This document shows, one piece after another, positions 18,900 to 27,895 of a DNA stretch of 64,000 nucleotides (position 1 is the stretch's first letter; every line of letters begins with the position of its first letter). The notes under the pieces are model-generated. The model made no database searches and had not been told where the DNA came from. It was given only the letters and a program-made list of their open reading frames with translations. The translations under genes were made by a program, and so were the position numbers. The DNA comes from Saprospiraceae bacterium (GTDB lineage Bacteria; Bacteroidota; Bacteroidia; Chitinophagales; Saprospiraceae), in contig JADKFC010000011.1 in assembly GCA_016717655.1 (NCBI GenBank), positions 62,001 through 126,000 of the forward strand. The letters run 5' to 3'.

Positions 18900-21458
18900 T
18901 TAAAAACGGTTTTTTAGGTTGCGTAAAATATTGTCCAGTTCCTCCAGGCCATAGACCAGGACTTCTCTGGGTTTGCTGCCTTGTGCAGGACCTACCAGTC
19001 CGACTTTTTCCATTTGGTCCATGATTCTGCCGGCACGGTTGTAACCGAGCTGGAGTTTTCTTTGGATCATGGAGGTGGAGCCGTGTTGGTTGCCAATAAT
19101 GACACGGGCAGCTTCTTCAAACATATCATCGAGTTCGTCCATAGAGATCATGCCGCTACCGGCATCTTCATCGGTTTTGACTTCAGGAAGGAAAAATGGT
19201 TCCGGAAAGCCGGGTTGATCTGATATAAACTTGATGACATCTTCTACTTCAGGGGTGTCTACAAAGGCACACTGCAATCTGACAACGCTGCTACCAATGC
19301 TGAGCAGCATGTCGCCTCTTCCTATCAATTGTTCTGCGCCACCTGCATCGAGGATGGTGCGTGAGTCTACTTTGGAGGTCACTTTGAAAGCAAGTCTTGC
19401 CGGGAAGTTGGCCTTGATGATACCGGTGATGATGTTGACGGAAGGACGCTGAGTGGCAATGATGAGGTGGATGCCGATGGCACGGGCCAATTGGGCCAGA
19501 CGAGCTATGGGCATTTCAACTTCTTTACCTGCGGTCATGATCAAGTCAGCAAACTCATCGATGACCAATACGATGTAGGGTAAAAATTTGTGACCCTCTA
19601 ACGGATTCAATCTTCTTCCTACAAATTTTTCGTTGTATTCCTGGATGTTTCTGGCTCTGGCAGCTTTCAACAGATCATATCGGTGGTCCATCTCAATGCA
19701 CAAGCTGTTGAGGGTGTAGATCACTTTTGATGTTTCTGTCAAAATGGGCTCCTCTTCGTTGGGAAGGAAGCTGAGGAAGTGTTGCTCCAGACTGGCGTAG
19801 GGAAACAATTCCACCTTTTTAGGGTCAACCAATACCAGTTTTACCTGAGAAGGGTGTTTTTTGTATAGGAGTGACATCAACACGGTGTTGATACCAACTG
19901 ATTTACCCTGACCCGTAGCACCCGCTATCAGCAAGTGAGGCATTTTGGCAAGGTCGGCCACAAAAACTTCGTTGCTGATGGTCTTACCCAGGGCGATGGG
20001 TAGGGCCATTTTGGCATTCTGAAATTTTTCTGAAGCCAGGACCTCTTTCAGGCTTACCACCTGCTTATTTTTATTGGGCACTTCAATACCAATGGTACCC
20101 TTGCCTGGTATTGGGGCAATGATACGAATACCCAGGGCCGATAGTGACAGGGCAATATCGTCTTCCAGGTTTTTGATCTTGCTGATTTTAACACCCGGTG
20201 CCGGAATGATCTCATACAATGTAACGGTAGGACCAATCGTTGCACGGATTTTGATAATTTCAATTTTATAATCGAGCAGGGTTTTGATGATCTGGTCTTT
20301 GTTGGCTTCCAACTCGGCGCGATCAATTTCCATGTTTTCTTCCTCGTAGTTTTGCAACAAGGCAAGTCCCGGATATTTGTAATTGCGAAGATCAAGAGTA
20401 GGATCATAGGGCTCAGAACTCAGCACATCGTCCATGGTCTTTTCTCTGATCACATCGTTCAAGGCCGGAGCCTGAGCCGCATTGATATCGTCACTCAGAT
20501 TTTCAATGATAAAATCGTCGTCCATGTCATCTGCCACCTCTTCTCCCAGGAAGCCGGTAGGTTCTTCACCTTCGTCATCGAGGGGTACTTCGTTAACAGC
20601 AGGCAAATCCATCTCCAGGACAGGAGGGACATAGGCAGCCTTGGCCTTTGGGGCAGCCACAGGGAGCTCAAAATCCAGTTGTGAACCCGGAGCTTCCTGT
20701 GTACTTACCTCGTCGGTTTTTGGCATGGCATCTTCCATGCTGTCGGATTTGGTTTTTTTCTTGATTTTATCTTTTACTATTACTTCCGGATCAGGGTATT
20801 CAGTTCTGTAGGCCTGAATCCAGGTATCAAATTTTTCTGCCAGGCCATTGAAACGGGCAGGCATAGGTAGGCCACTAAGGGCGAAAGAATATTGATCTAA
20901 GTTGATGTTGAATCGCCAAACCACAAAGGTAAAGGCAGAGGCAAATAATAAGAGGAACAGGCCCACACTGCCAACAAAATTGGTTAGCCAGAGACAAAGG
21001 CTTTCGCCAAAGGCACCACCCCAGGTAAAGGCTGAGCTGCGGAAAGTAAATTCCAGCACCAGAGAAAAGAAAGCCATGGCAGCAATCAGGTTTCTGGAAA
21101 GGATCAGCAAAGGCTTAATTGGATTTCTTTTGATCAGGTCTACTCCCAATCTCAACAACAAGATGACAACCACCATAGATGGAAGGCCAAAGCCATAATA
21201 AAAGAAGGCGTTGGAAATGTAAGCACCCAATCGGCCCAGCCAATTTTCAACGGCCAGGTCTTTTTGGAAAAACGAAGACCAGGTAAAGTGTAATACCTTA
21301 TCTTGATCAAACTTCCAGGTATAGAGGTAAGAAACAAAAGCGATGGCCAGATAAATGGCGGCCAGCAAGCTGACAATGCCAAACACCTTTCTCCATCTTT
21401 CATCAGACCAGGTGCTGCTCTGCTGCGAGGATTTGGTTTTCTCCTTTTTCGCACTCAT
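18900..21458 (-). CDS. ftsK: DNA translocase FtsK
   Basis: FtsK pumps chromosomal DNA through the division septum and activates dimer resolution. The 852-residue protein has about four N-terminal membrane segments (residues 20-190). A short acidic proline-containing linker (about 200-350) leads to the RecA-like motor with Walker A GATGQGKSVG and Walker B LVIDEFADL. A C-terminal winged-helix gamma domain (MIQRKLQLGYNRAGRIMDQMEKVG) recognises orienting sequences. It is full length and intact. The start at 21458 gives a basic cytoplasmic tail before the first membrane helix. Confidence 0.96.
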   Translation of the reverse strand: MSAKKEKTKSSQQSSTWSDERWRKVFGIVSLLAAIYLAIAFVSYLYTWKFDQDKVLHFTWSSFFQKDLAVENWLGRLGAYISNAFFYYGFGLPSMVVVILLLRLGVDLIKRNPIKPLLILSRNLIAAMAFFSLVLEFTFRSSAFTWGGAFGESLCLWLTNFVGSVGLFLLLFASAFTFVVWRFNINLDQYSFALSGLPMPARFNGLAEKFDTWIQAYRTEYPDPEVIVKDKIKKKTKSDSMEDAMPKTDEVSTQEAPGSQLDFELPVAAPKAKAAYVPPVLEMDLPAVNEVPLDDEGEEPTGFLGEEVADDMDDDFIIENLSDDINAAQAPALNDVIREKTMDDVLSSEPYDPTLDLRNYKYPGLALLQNYEEENMEIDRAELEANKDQIIKTLLDYKIEIIKIRATIGPTVTLYEIIPAPGVKISKIKNLEDDIALSLSALGIRIIAPIPGKGTIGIEVPNKNKQVVSLKEVLASEKFQNAKMALPIALGKTISNEVFVADLAKMPHLLIAGATGQGKSVGINTVLMSLLYKKHPSQVKLVLVDPKKVELFPYASLEQHFLSFLPNEEEPILTETSKVIYTLNSLCIEMDHRYDLLKAARARNIQEYNEKFVGRRLNPLEGHKFLPYIVLVIDEFADLIMTAGKEVEMPIARLAQLARAIGIHLIIATQRPSVNIITGIIKANFPARLAFKVTSKVDSRTILDAGGAEQLIGRGDMLLSIGSSVVRLQCAFVDTPEVEDVIKFISDQPGFPEPFFLPEVKTDEDAGSGMISMDELDDMFEEAARVIIGNQHGSTSMIQRKLQLGYNRAGRIMDQMEKVGLVGPAQGSKPREVLVYGLEELDNILRNLKNRF

Positions 21459-21759
21459 GTATTAATCGGTTTTTTGAAATATAAGATGCCTTTTCAGAAA
21501 CAGGCAATGAGTTCCCTGGGAAGGAATGGTGTCTGATTGCTCAGCTACCCTACTCATTGGTCTTGCTTCCAAGTTTAGGCAAAAATAGAGAGAAATAACA
21601 TATTACGAAATTTTTTAATATGTTTTTATCTCATTTAGATTAAATTAAATTATTGAATTGCGTAATCTGTTGAAAACCAGGAGGGCATCTAAATATAATA
21701 ATGCTGTTCAATCAGACGTAAAACGATTCTGCTAGTTTGAACCAATAAGATCGGCTTGG
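21459..21759. other. Intergenic region upstream of ftsK, no gene seen
   Basis: About 300 AT-rich bases between the ftsK start and the stop of the lipoprotein gene. It should hold the ftsK promoter, but I see no convincing TAnnTTTG pair, RNA gene or repeat. Confidence 0.5.
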
Positions 21760-22311
21760 TTACTTTTTGATTCGTTTCAAAACGGCTCTTTGATAAACCT
21801 GATTATGAAATGATTGTACTGCAGGTATGGTATCACCTTTTATAATGGTGTCACCCGTGGAGCTAATTTCTTTTTGATGGTGCATGTATACCTCAAAAGT
21901 CATCTTCTCCTTTTCAATGATGTAGTGCGTTTGAATCACATTCTCCATTACACCAAAGGTAGAAACCAGGCGATCATGAAGAACGAATGCGTCTATGAGG
22001 ATGCCATTCTTTTCATCTATCTGATAATGACCTTTGGCAGGATTAAACTTTTTGAGTTCATAAGCCCTTACATCTTGTTTATCGCTGCTGCCATAAACAA
22101 GGTGCCAGTCGTATGCCCCGTCAGGCCTTTTTTGATGCCAGCATTGCATAGGAACGGTCATAACCTTACCCACTGCGTTGTAAATGTCGAGTTCGCCTTC
22201 CCAGCCTCCCAGCCAATCATCGGGAAAAACAGGTAAGAAGGGCTTTGTACTTTTGGTTGTTTTACACGCACCTAAAAAGAGTAGCAGAGCCAGAAGCATT
22301 ATTTTATTCAT
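21760..22311 (-). CDS. Lipoprotein of unknown function
   Basis: A 183-residue protein with a clear lipoprotein signal, MNKIMLLALLLFLGAC, when started at ATG 22311. An upstream in-frame ATG at 22359 would add 16 residues and spoil the signal peptide. The mature part is beta-rich and has WLGGWEGELDIYN, WHLVYG and YQIDEKNG segments, loosely like small lipocalin-type Bacteroidota lipoproteins. Its start overlaps the 3' end of the sugar transporter by eight bases, so the two are translationally coupled. No function can be assigned. Confidence 0.75.
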   Translation of the reverse strand: MNKIMLLALLLFLGACKTTKSTKPFLPVFPDDWLGGWEGELDIYNAVGKVMTVPMQCWHQKRPDGAYDWHLVYGSSDKQDVRAYELKKFNPAKGHYQIDEKNGILIDAFVLHDRLVSTFGVMENVIQTHYIIEKEKMTFEVYMHHQKEISSTGDTIIKGDTIPAVQSFHNQVYQRAVLKRIKK

Positions 22312-23623
22312 GCAAGAGCTCTTTTTCGATTTGTTCCAATGACTTGTTTTTGGTTTCATACATATAAAAGACTGCCCATATCAATTGCAAAATCATCATC
22401 ACACCAAAAAATAAAAAGATGGGCCCACCCTGAAATTTATTCAGCACATAGGGCATGATGAGGGTAATAATGGAAGCTCCTACCCAATGCACAGCGGTGC
22501 CAAAAGACTGCCCCTGCCCTCTTGATTGGTTGGGGAAAATTTCGGAAATATAGACCCAAATTACAGCGCCCTGACCTATGGCGTGGGCAGCAAAAAGAAA
22601 AACAAACCATTGTACACCTGCAAAAGAATTGGAATAAAAAGCGTAGGAAACCAAAAAGAGTGAAACGATGTAGCCAATCGAGCCTATGATCATCAAGGTG
22701 CGTCTGCCCAGCTTATCGATAAGGGCAACACCTGCCATTGTAAAAATCAGATTGGCTACCCCTATACCAATAGATGCCATTAGTGATCCGGAAGCATCCA
22801 TGCCTGTTTCTTCAAAAACACGGGGTGCATAATAAATGATAAAATTGATGCCTGAAGCCTGGTTAAAAAAGGAAACCAAAAACGCCAGCAAAAGAGGTTT
22901 TGAATATTTTTTTGCAAAGATGTTTTCCCCTGCCTTGTCTGCATCATTGTCTTTCAGGTCTGCTACCAGGGCATCTTCGTCACCTGCGGGATCCAGCTGT
23001 TTAAAAATCAACTTAGCCCCGGCAAAATCTTTATTATAAACTGCTAACCATCTTGGACTTTCTGGTATGCCAACGATAAAAATCAGGTACAGAGCGGCGG
23101 GGATCGCCTCCAGCCCTACCATCCAGCGCCAGGCTACATTGGCGTCAAAAGTTTTATCTACCAGCCAATTTGAAAAAAAGGCAACCAGGATTCCCAGTAC
23201 GATTAAAAACTGGTACAAGGCCACCAACCTCCCTCTGTGTTTGGTTGGTGCAATTTCAGAAATATAAGTGGGGGCTGCCACAGAAGAGGCACCAACACCC
23301 AAACCTCCGATAAACCTGAAAATGGCAAATGAAATCGGGCCAAATGCCAGGCCGGAACCAATGGCAGAAACCAGGTACAAAACGCCGATGGCAATTAAGC
23401 TCTTCTTTCTTCCGTATTTATCCAGGGGCAAACCACCAAACATGGCACCTAAAACCGTGCCCCAGAGGGCAGATGACATGATGAAGATGCCATGAAATAG
23501 GTCTGATAGGCCCCACAATTGCTGGATGGGTTTATCTGCGCCAGAAATGACGGCTGTGTCAAAGCCAAACAGTAAGCCAGAAACGGCAGCTACAAATGAA
23601 AGGTAAATGATTCGCTGGTTCAT
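22304..23623 (-). CDS. Sugar porter family MFS transporter
   Basis: This 439-residue inner-membrane protein has 12 predicted helices. It carries sugar-porter signatures: GFDTAVISG in helix 1, the DKYGRKK loop between helices 2 and 3, PESPRWL after helix 6, and DKLGRRT in the second half. It probably imports a hexose or pentose by proton symport, as XylE and related porters do; the exact sugar cannot be read. It is co-transcribed with the downstream lipoprotein (overlap 22304-22311). Length and topology are normal. Confidence 0.92.
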   Translation of the reverse strand: MNQRIIYLSFVAAVSGLLFGFDTAVISGADKPIQQLWGLSDLFHGIFIMSSALWGTVLGAMFGGLPLDKYGRKKSLIAIGVLYLVSAIGSGLAFGPISFAIFRFIGGLGVGASSVAAPTYISEIAPTKHRGRLVALYQFLIVLGILVAFFSNWLVDKTFDANVAWRWMVGLEAIPAALYLIFIVGIPESPRWLAVYNKDFAGAKLIFKQLDPAGDEDALVADLKDNDADKAGENIFAKKYSKPLLLAFLVSFFNQASGINFIIYYAPRVFEETGMDASGSLMASIGIGVANLIFTMAGVALIDKLGRRTLMIIGSIGYIVSLFLVSYAFYSNSFAGVQWFVFLFAAHAIGQGAVIWVYISEIFPNQSRGQGQSFGTAVHWVGASIITLIMPYVLNKFQGGPIFLFFGVMMILQLIWAVFYMYETKNKSLEQIEKELLHE

Positions 23624-23849
23624 AATGTTGATTGATTGCCAAATATAATTGGGCTATTGAATATTTTTACATATTCTAGAAAAATATTTTGTTTATTCCT
23701 ATTTTTCATTAACTAATTAACCAAAATAGCTTGTCTTAAAAAATTTTATTTGCAAATTTTTAAAATTATTTATTTTAAACTTTTTCATGAGTTAAGCAAC
23801 TTTTTTGGCCTGAATGACATATATAAAAGTTCACTCAAAACAATCAACC

Positions 23850-25343
23850 ATGAAACTCATTAACCTGGCGTTTTTGATGCTGCTAAATTTTAGTTTAAGC
23901 GCTCAACTTTATACCGGAGATATCAACCTCTCAACCCAGTTAGAAATCGATAATTTTGAAATTAACTGTCAGTGTGATTCTGTACAAGGCAATCTGCACA
24001 TAGCGCCAATCAGCATTACCAACATCAATGGTCTTAACAATTTGAAATATGTAAGCGGCAACCTTGTTTTTGCGCCCAATATGGATATCAATCTGGATTT
24101 ACCCCAACTAACGTATGCAGGTGGCATCATTGCCTATTACAATACAACCGGAATGTCCATGCCCAATCTGGTAAAAGCTGGTGATATCAGCATCAACTCC
24201 ATCTCAATGCTAAACATTGACCTTCCAAATTTGCTGGAAGCCCATAATGTCACTTTGACAAGCACCTCAATATCCAGTCTTTCATCATTTCAAAAGCTGG
24301 AGAGAATAACCGGTGAATTCAGGTTTTCATGGAACATCCTCCTCACTAATATTACCGGATTTGACAGCATTCGCTATGTAAAAGGTTTGGTATTTGATTC
24401 CAATTCCACCATTACCAACTGTGTTGTATGTGAAAAGGTAGATTCACTAGACTACCTACACATTACCGGCAACCAGCTGCCTGACCTTTCTGAATTTAAT
24501 GATATCAAACAACTAACCGATTTAAATATAAACAATCATTCGACTCTTTTAGCCATTCCGGATTTTCCCAATATAGAATCCTTTGCATCGCTCATTCTAA
24601 GTTACTGTCCACTTATCAATGACATCGGTTTTGACTCCATAAATGTGATGGGTTATGTATATATGAACAATAATTCAGCTTTAGAAAGTTTTGGGGGCTA
24701 CAATAATTTGATTAAAATCAAATCGCTTTTCATTTCAGAATTCAGCAATTTAACCTCCATAGCCAACATGCCGAAGCTGGCCTCCATTCCCAGCACCTTA
24801 GCTATGATGAACAATCCATTGCTTGATGACATTTCGGGCTTTGACAACCTCAAGTTTTTGAATGAAGTACAGGTGATCAACAACCCTAATCTGAATGCCT
24901 GCTGCATTTTTGCAGATTTACAAAAAATCGGCAGGTTAAATTCGGGTCTTGAGCTGGAAAACAACGGACCTGCGTGTTCTGATGTAGTGGAATTGATTGC
25001 CACTGATTGTGAAGATCAGGATTATGATTTCAGGGGACAAGGAGACAACTGTCTGACCATCTACAATCCCAATCAGATGGACACCGATCTGGACGGCATA
25101 GGTGATGTTTGCGACAACTGCCCTACCGTAGCCAATGCCAATCAGGCAGATGCCAACGGGGATGGAATTGGCGACGCCTGTCCACCTGCTTTGATGGGAG
25201 CCACCATCGAGGCACATGGCTCAGATGTGTATATCAAAGATGCATCGAGGGGAGTAATATTACAAAGTGCCAATGGCTTTTGTTACCGCATCAGAGTGGA
25301 TGCAGCAGGAAATATTTACAGTGTAAAAGTGACTTGCCCTTAA
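23850..25343 (+). CDS. Secreted L-domain-like protein with thrombospondin type 3 repeats
   Basis: From ATG 23850 the protein has 497 residues and a signal peptide ending near LSAQL. Residues about 30-370 are short beta-strand repeats (INGLNNLKYVSGNL, ITGFDSIRYV, DISGFDNLKFL) like receptor L domains. Two thrombospondin type 3 calcium-binding repeats follow (DTDLDGIGDVCDNCP, DANGDGIGDACP). The C-terminal 60 residues are not a T9SS sorting domain I recognise. It is likely a surface or extracellular protein. An in-frame ATG at 23814 gives a poorer signal. It resembles the repeat part of the protein at 11609-13356. AT-rich DNA precedes it. Confidence 0.75.
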   Translation: MKLINLAFLMLLNFSLSAQLYTGDINLSTQLEIDNFEINCQCDSVQGNLHIAPISITNINGLNNLKYVSGNLVFAPNMDINLDLPQLTYAGGIIAYYNTTGMSMPNLVKAGDISINSISMLNIDLPNLLEAHNVTLTSTSISSLSSFQKLERITGEFRFSWNILLTNITGFDSIRYVKGLVFDSNSTITNCVVCEKVDSLDYLHITGNQLPDLSEFNDIKQLTDLNINNHSTLLAIPDFPNIESFASLILSYCPLINDIGFDSINVMGYVYMNNNSALESFGGYNNLIKIKSLFISEFSNLTSIANMPKLASIPSTLAMMNNPLLDDISGFDNLKFLNEVQVINNPNLNACCIFADLQKIGRLNSGLELENNGPACSDVVELIATDCEDQDYDFRGQGDNCLTIYNPNQMDTDLDGIGDVCDNCPTVANANQADANGDGIGDACPPALMGATIEAHGSDVYIKDASRGVILQSANGFCYRIRVDAAGNIYSVKVTCP

Positions 25344-25352
25344 AATATTTGC

Positions 25353-26810
25353 CTATTGTTCTTCAAATAATTTTCTGGCCTTGCGGTTCCAATTGGCGCC
25401 CATTTCAGTGGCGTCAATGCCAGGGTTGATGGCCTCAGATTTTGAATTTTTGTACAGCTGAATTTCCCATTGTTTGTTGCTCCTTTCTCCTCTGCAAGTG
25501 GAGTGTAAGAGTTCATACTCATTGGCCAGCATGGGGCTGTAAAAAATGAATCTTACATTGTTTTGGCTGGTCTTACTGATGTGATCATAATACCAAATCT
25601 CGTAAGGAGGGGTATTGGCCTCATCATCAATTGACATCACCTTATTGGGCTTACCATATTTCAAAAACACATACCCTCTGTCTGATTGATGCCCATTGCC
25701 AAAAGCGCTGTAAAACTGGTCATCCAGGGCTTTGACCACCTTCATGTAGCCCTCATAGGCCGATTCCGGCTGAACCGGATACCTGTCTTTCCAGAATTTA
25801 AAGAGGTAGTACCTGCGCACATCTATGGTTGCCTCATCAGACAAAGCATAATTCAGTGTAGCTGTTTCTTCAGTGGCGACCTGAGAAGCCAGGCTTTTGA
25901 TGCTGTAAAACAATTGTGTAGAATCTAATTTGCCTACAAAAGAATTGTTGACTTCGGTGTTATAGTTTCTAACGTTGGCAACGTCTGCCGGAAAATTTCG
26001 GTTGATAAAGGGTGATGAACCCCTAACGATGACCTTTTTATGCTCATCGATTTGAGCAATTTCCAAGTGATAGTCGCCTGATACCAGTTTATTGAGATCA
26101 AAAAAACCGGAAAGAGGCACCACCTGATTTAATTTCATTTTTTTGTACTTAACTAACACTTGTCGCGAAGAGTCAGAGGGTTCAAAACCTACACAAACTG
26201 CAAACCTAAAAATACCCATGGCCGATGTGTCCAAACCCTGAGTTGGGCTTGTATACAGTTCGGTGTAAAAGTGAAGTATCTGGCTGGTTTCATTAACAAT
26301 ATCAAATGCGAAGGGTTCCATGTAATAGCCATTGTAAACAAAGGGGCCACTTTCTTTTTTTTGCACAGATGTTATCAGGTTTACGGATGAAAATGATGGT
26401 TTACTTAAGGCGTGTACCATCATTTTTTTCTCAATTCCAAAGGTATTGCCATCCGATTGTTCGTCCTGAAAGTCCATTCTAAGGATAAAGTTACCGGGGT
26501 TCAAGCCAAATCTTCGCTGGTCAATCAGATCTTTTTTTGCAGTGAGGTCTGATGCGATCAACCTGTATTTTTCCCAGGCCACCACAAATTGTCCGGTAGA
26601 ATCCAGAATAGTGATGGTCACTCCCGCTGAGGCGGTCAGTTTTTTATCTTCTGCTTCTTTAAATGTAAGCCCAGCTGAAAGGATTCTGAATCCAACATCA
26701 ACATAAGGTTGATTACCTGAGTAAAAAGTTGAGGTATGGATACTAACCTGAATGGCATGGAGGTAGTGAACACAAAAAAGAAAACAGAGCGAAAAGACAA
26801 CAGATCTCAT
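25353..26810 (-). CDS. GWxTD domain-containing secreted protein
   Basis: This 485-residue exported protein begins with a signal peptide (VVFSLCFLFCVHYLHA). The middle is beta-rich. Residues about 345-430 form a GWxTD domain: LFKFWKDRYPVQPESAYEGY, then SDRGYVFLKYGKPNKV and PPYEIWYYDHI. The family is widespread in Bacteroidota and related phyla and its role is unknown. The two following genes are on the same strand (26871-27227 and 27277-27606 lie upstream), so it may end that transcription unit. It converges on the L-domain protein with nine bases between stops. Confidence 0.85.
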   Translation of the reverse strand: MRSVVFSLCFLFCVHYLHAIQVSIHTSTFYSGNQPYVDVGFRILSAGLTFKEAEDKKLTASAGVTITILDSTGQFVVAWEKYRLIASDLTAKKDLIDQRRFGLNPGNFILRMDFQDEQSDGNTFGIEKKMMVHALSKPSFSSVNLITSVQKKESGPFVYNGYYMEPFAFDIVNETSQILHFYTELYTSPTQGLDTSAMGIFRFAVCVGFEPSDSSRQVLVKYKKMKLNQVVPLSGFFDLNKLVSGDYHLEIAQIDEHKKVIVRGSSPFINRNFPADVANVRNYNTEVNNSFVGKLDSTQLFYSIKSLASQVATEETATLNYALSDEATIDVRRYYLFKFWKDRYPVQPESAYEGYMKVVKALDDQFYSAFGNGHQSDRGYVFLKYGKPNKVMSIDDEANTPPYEIWYYDHISKTSQNNVRFIFYSPMLANEYELLHSTCRGERSNKQWEIQLYKNSKSEAINPGIDATEMGANWNRKARKLFEEQ

Positions 26811-26870
26811 GATGCAAAATTTTTAGGCTGTCATCAACAGGGTAACGAAAATAGAGCTTGCAACCAAAAA

Positions 26871-27227
26871 CTATTCGGCTTTGACCAGCATAAACTGCAT
26901 ATCAAAGTCACCCATTTTTCCTTCCAGTTGCATGGTGTCTTGCTGAAAATCAACAATCTCCATTTTAAAAGCTTCCTGACCAGACATTGACAAAATGTTG
27001 TTGGCAATATCAAATGTCTTTCTTTCGTCTGATTGAAAGAGATTAGAAGTGACTGATTTGTCGGGATGGAACACAAAAAAGGCCTGATTCAGCATCTTTG
27101 TCTCTTTGCCATTTCTCATCGCATGGGCAAAATTCCATTTTCCCGTAAGATCAGCAGGACTTACTTTTATTTCAGCTTTGCAAGCAAAGAGAAGAACTGC
27201 CAGTAAGGTCCATGACAGGAATTTCAT
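26871..27227 (-). CDS. Small lipocalin-like lipoprotein
   Basis: Started at ATG 27227 it has 118 residues and a lipoprotein signal with a LLFAC lipobox. LTGKWNFAHAMRNGK followed by strand-rich segments (MEIVDFQQDTMQLEGKMGD) is the layout of Bacteroidota lipocalin-like domains. The ligand is unknown. A longer start at 27254 would add nine residues ahead of the signal peptide. It lies 49 bases after the ferredoxin gene on the same strand. Confidence 0.7.
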   Translation of the reverse strand: MKFLSWTLLAVLLFACKAEIKVSPADLTGKWNFAHAMRNGKETKMLNQAFFVFHPDKSVTSNLFQSDERKTFDIANNILSMSGQEAFKMEIVDFQQDTMQLEGKMGDFDMQFMLVKAE

Positions 27228-27276
27228 AGGATTAATTTTAGGCAAAATTAACAAAAAATTGATTTGTCCGTAATTT

Positions 27277-27606
27277 CTATTGGGCTACAGGAGCCAAGGT
27301 GACCCGCAAACCATCAATTTGAGGTGAAATTTTGATTTGACAGCCCAGGCGGGAGTTTTCTTTCACAAAAAATGCCTGGTCCAGCATATTGAGTTCATCT
27401 TCGCTGGGTTCTGGAAGTTGGTGTTCTGACCTGACATAAACGTGACAAGAAGCACAAAGGGCCATACCCCCGCAAGTTCCTTCAACGGGTAGCTCATAAG
27501 ATTTGCACACTTCCATTAGATTCATGGCCATATCGGTAGGCGCCGGCAATTGGTGAAAAATGCCCTCTCTATCCTCTACTTCAATTAATACAATATTGTC
27601 TTCCAA
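27277..27606 (-). CDS. 2Fe-2S ferredoxin (adrenodoxin type)
   Basis: A 109-residue soluble electron carrier. Cluster ligands are in GTCGGMALCASCHVYV (three cysteines, C-x5-C-x2-C) and a fourth in SRLGCQIKI, as in adrenodoxin/ISC-type plant-like ferredoxins. The MDQAFFVKENSRLGCQ block is typical. A partner reductase could be the ferredoxin-NADP reductase at 30166, which is not in the same operon. The ATG at 27606 gives the usual short N-terminus. Confidence 0.92.
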   Translation of the reverse strand: MEDNIVLIEVEDREGIFHQLPAPTDMAMNLMEVCKSYELPVEGTCGGMALCASCHVYVRSEHQLPEPSEDELNMLDQAFFVKENSRLGCQIKISPQIDGLRVTLAPVAQ

Positions 27607-27895
27607 TACTTTATAGTTTAATGATATTTTTAATAAGATGTCTTTTCAGCATCCATTCCTACCATTAACAAGGCGTCAAAAATACTGTTTTAGCCTATTT
27701 TATCCAATGAAAAAACAAATTGATTGACCTAAATTTCCTACAAAAAGCAAAAAATATACTCAAAACTCCCAATTGTAATAGTATGAAGTGCCTTAAAATG
27801 CATGGAAAACCATGAATTATAAGATTTTAGACACTAATAATTGTAATATTTGTAACAAAAGTTATATTTTTATGCACAAATTAAGACATACAACT

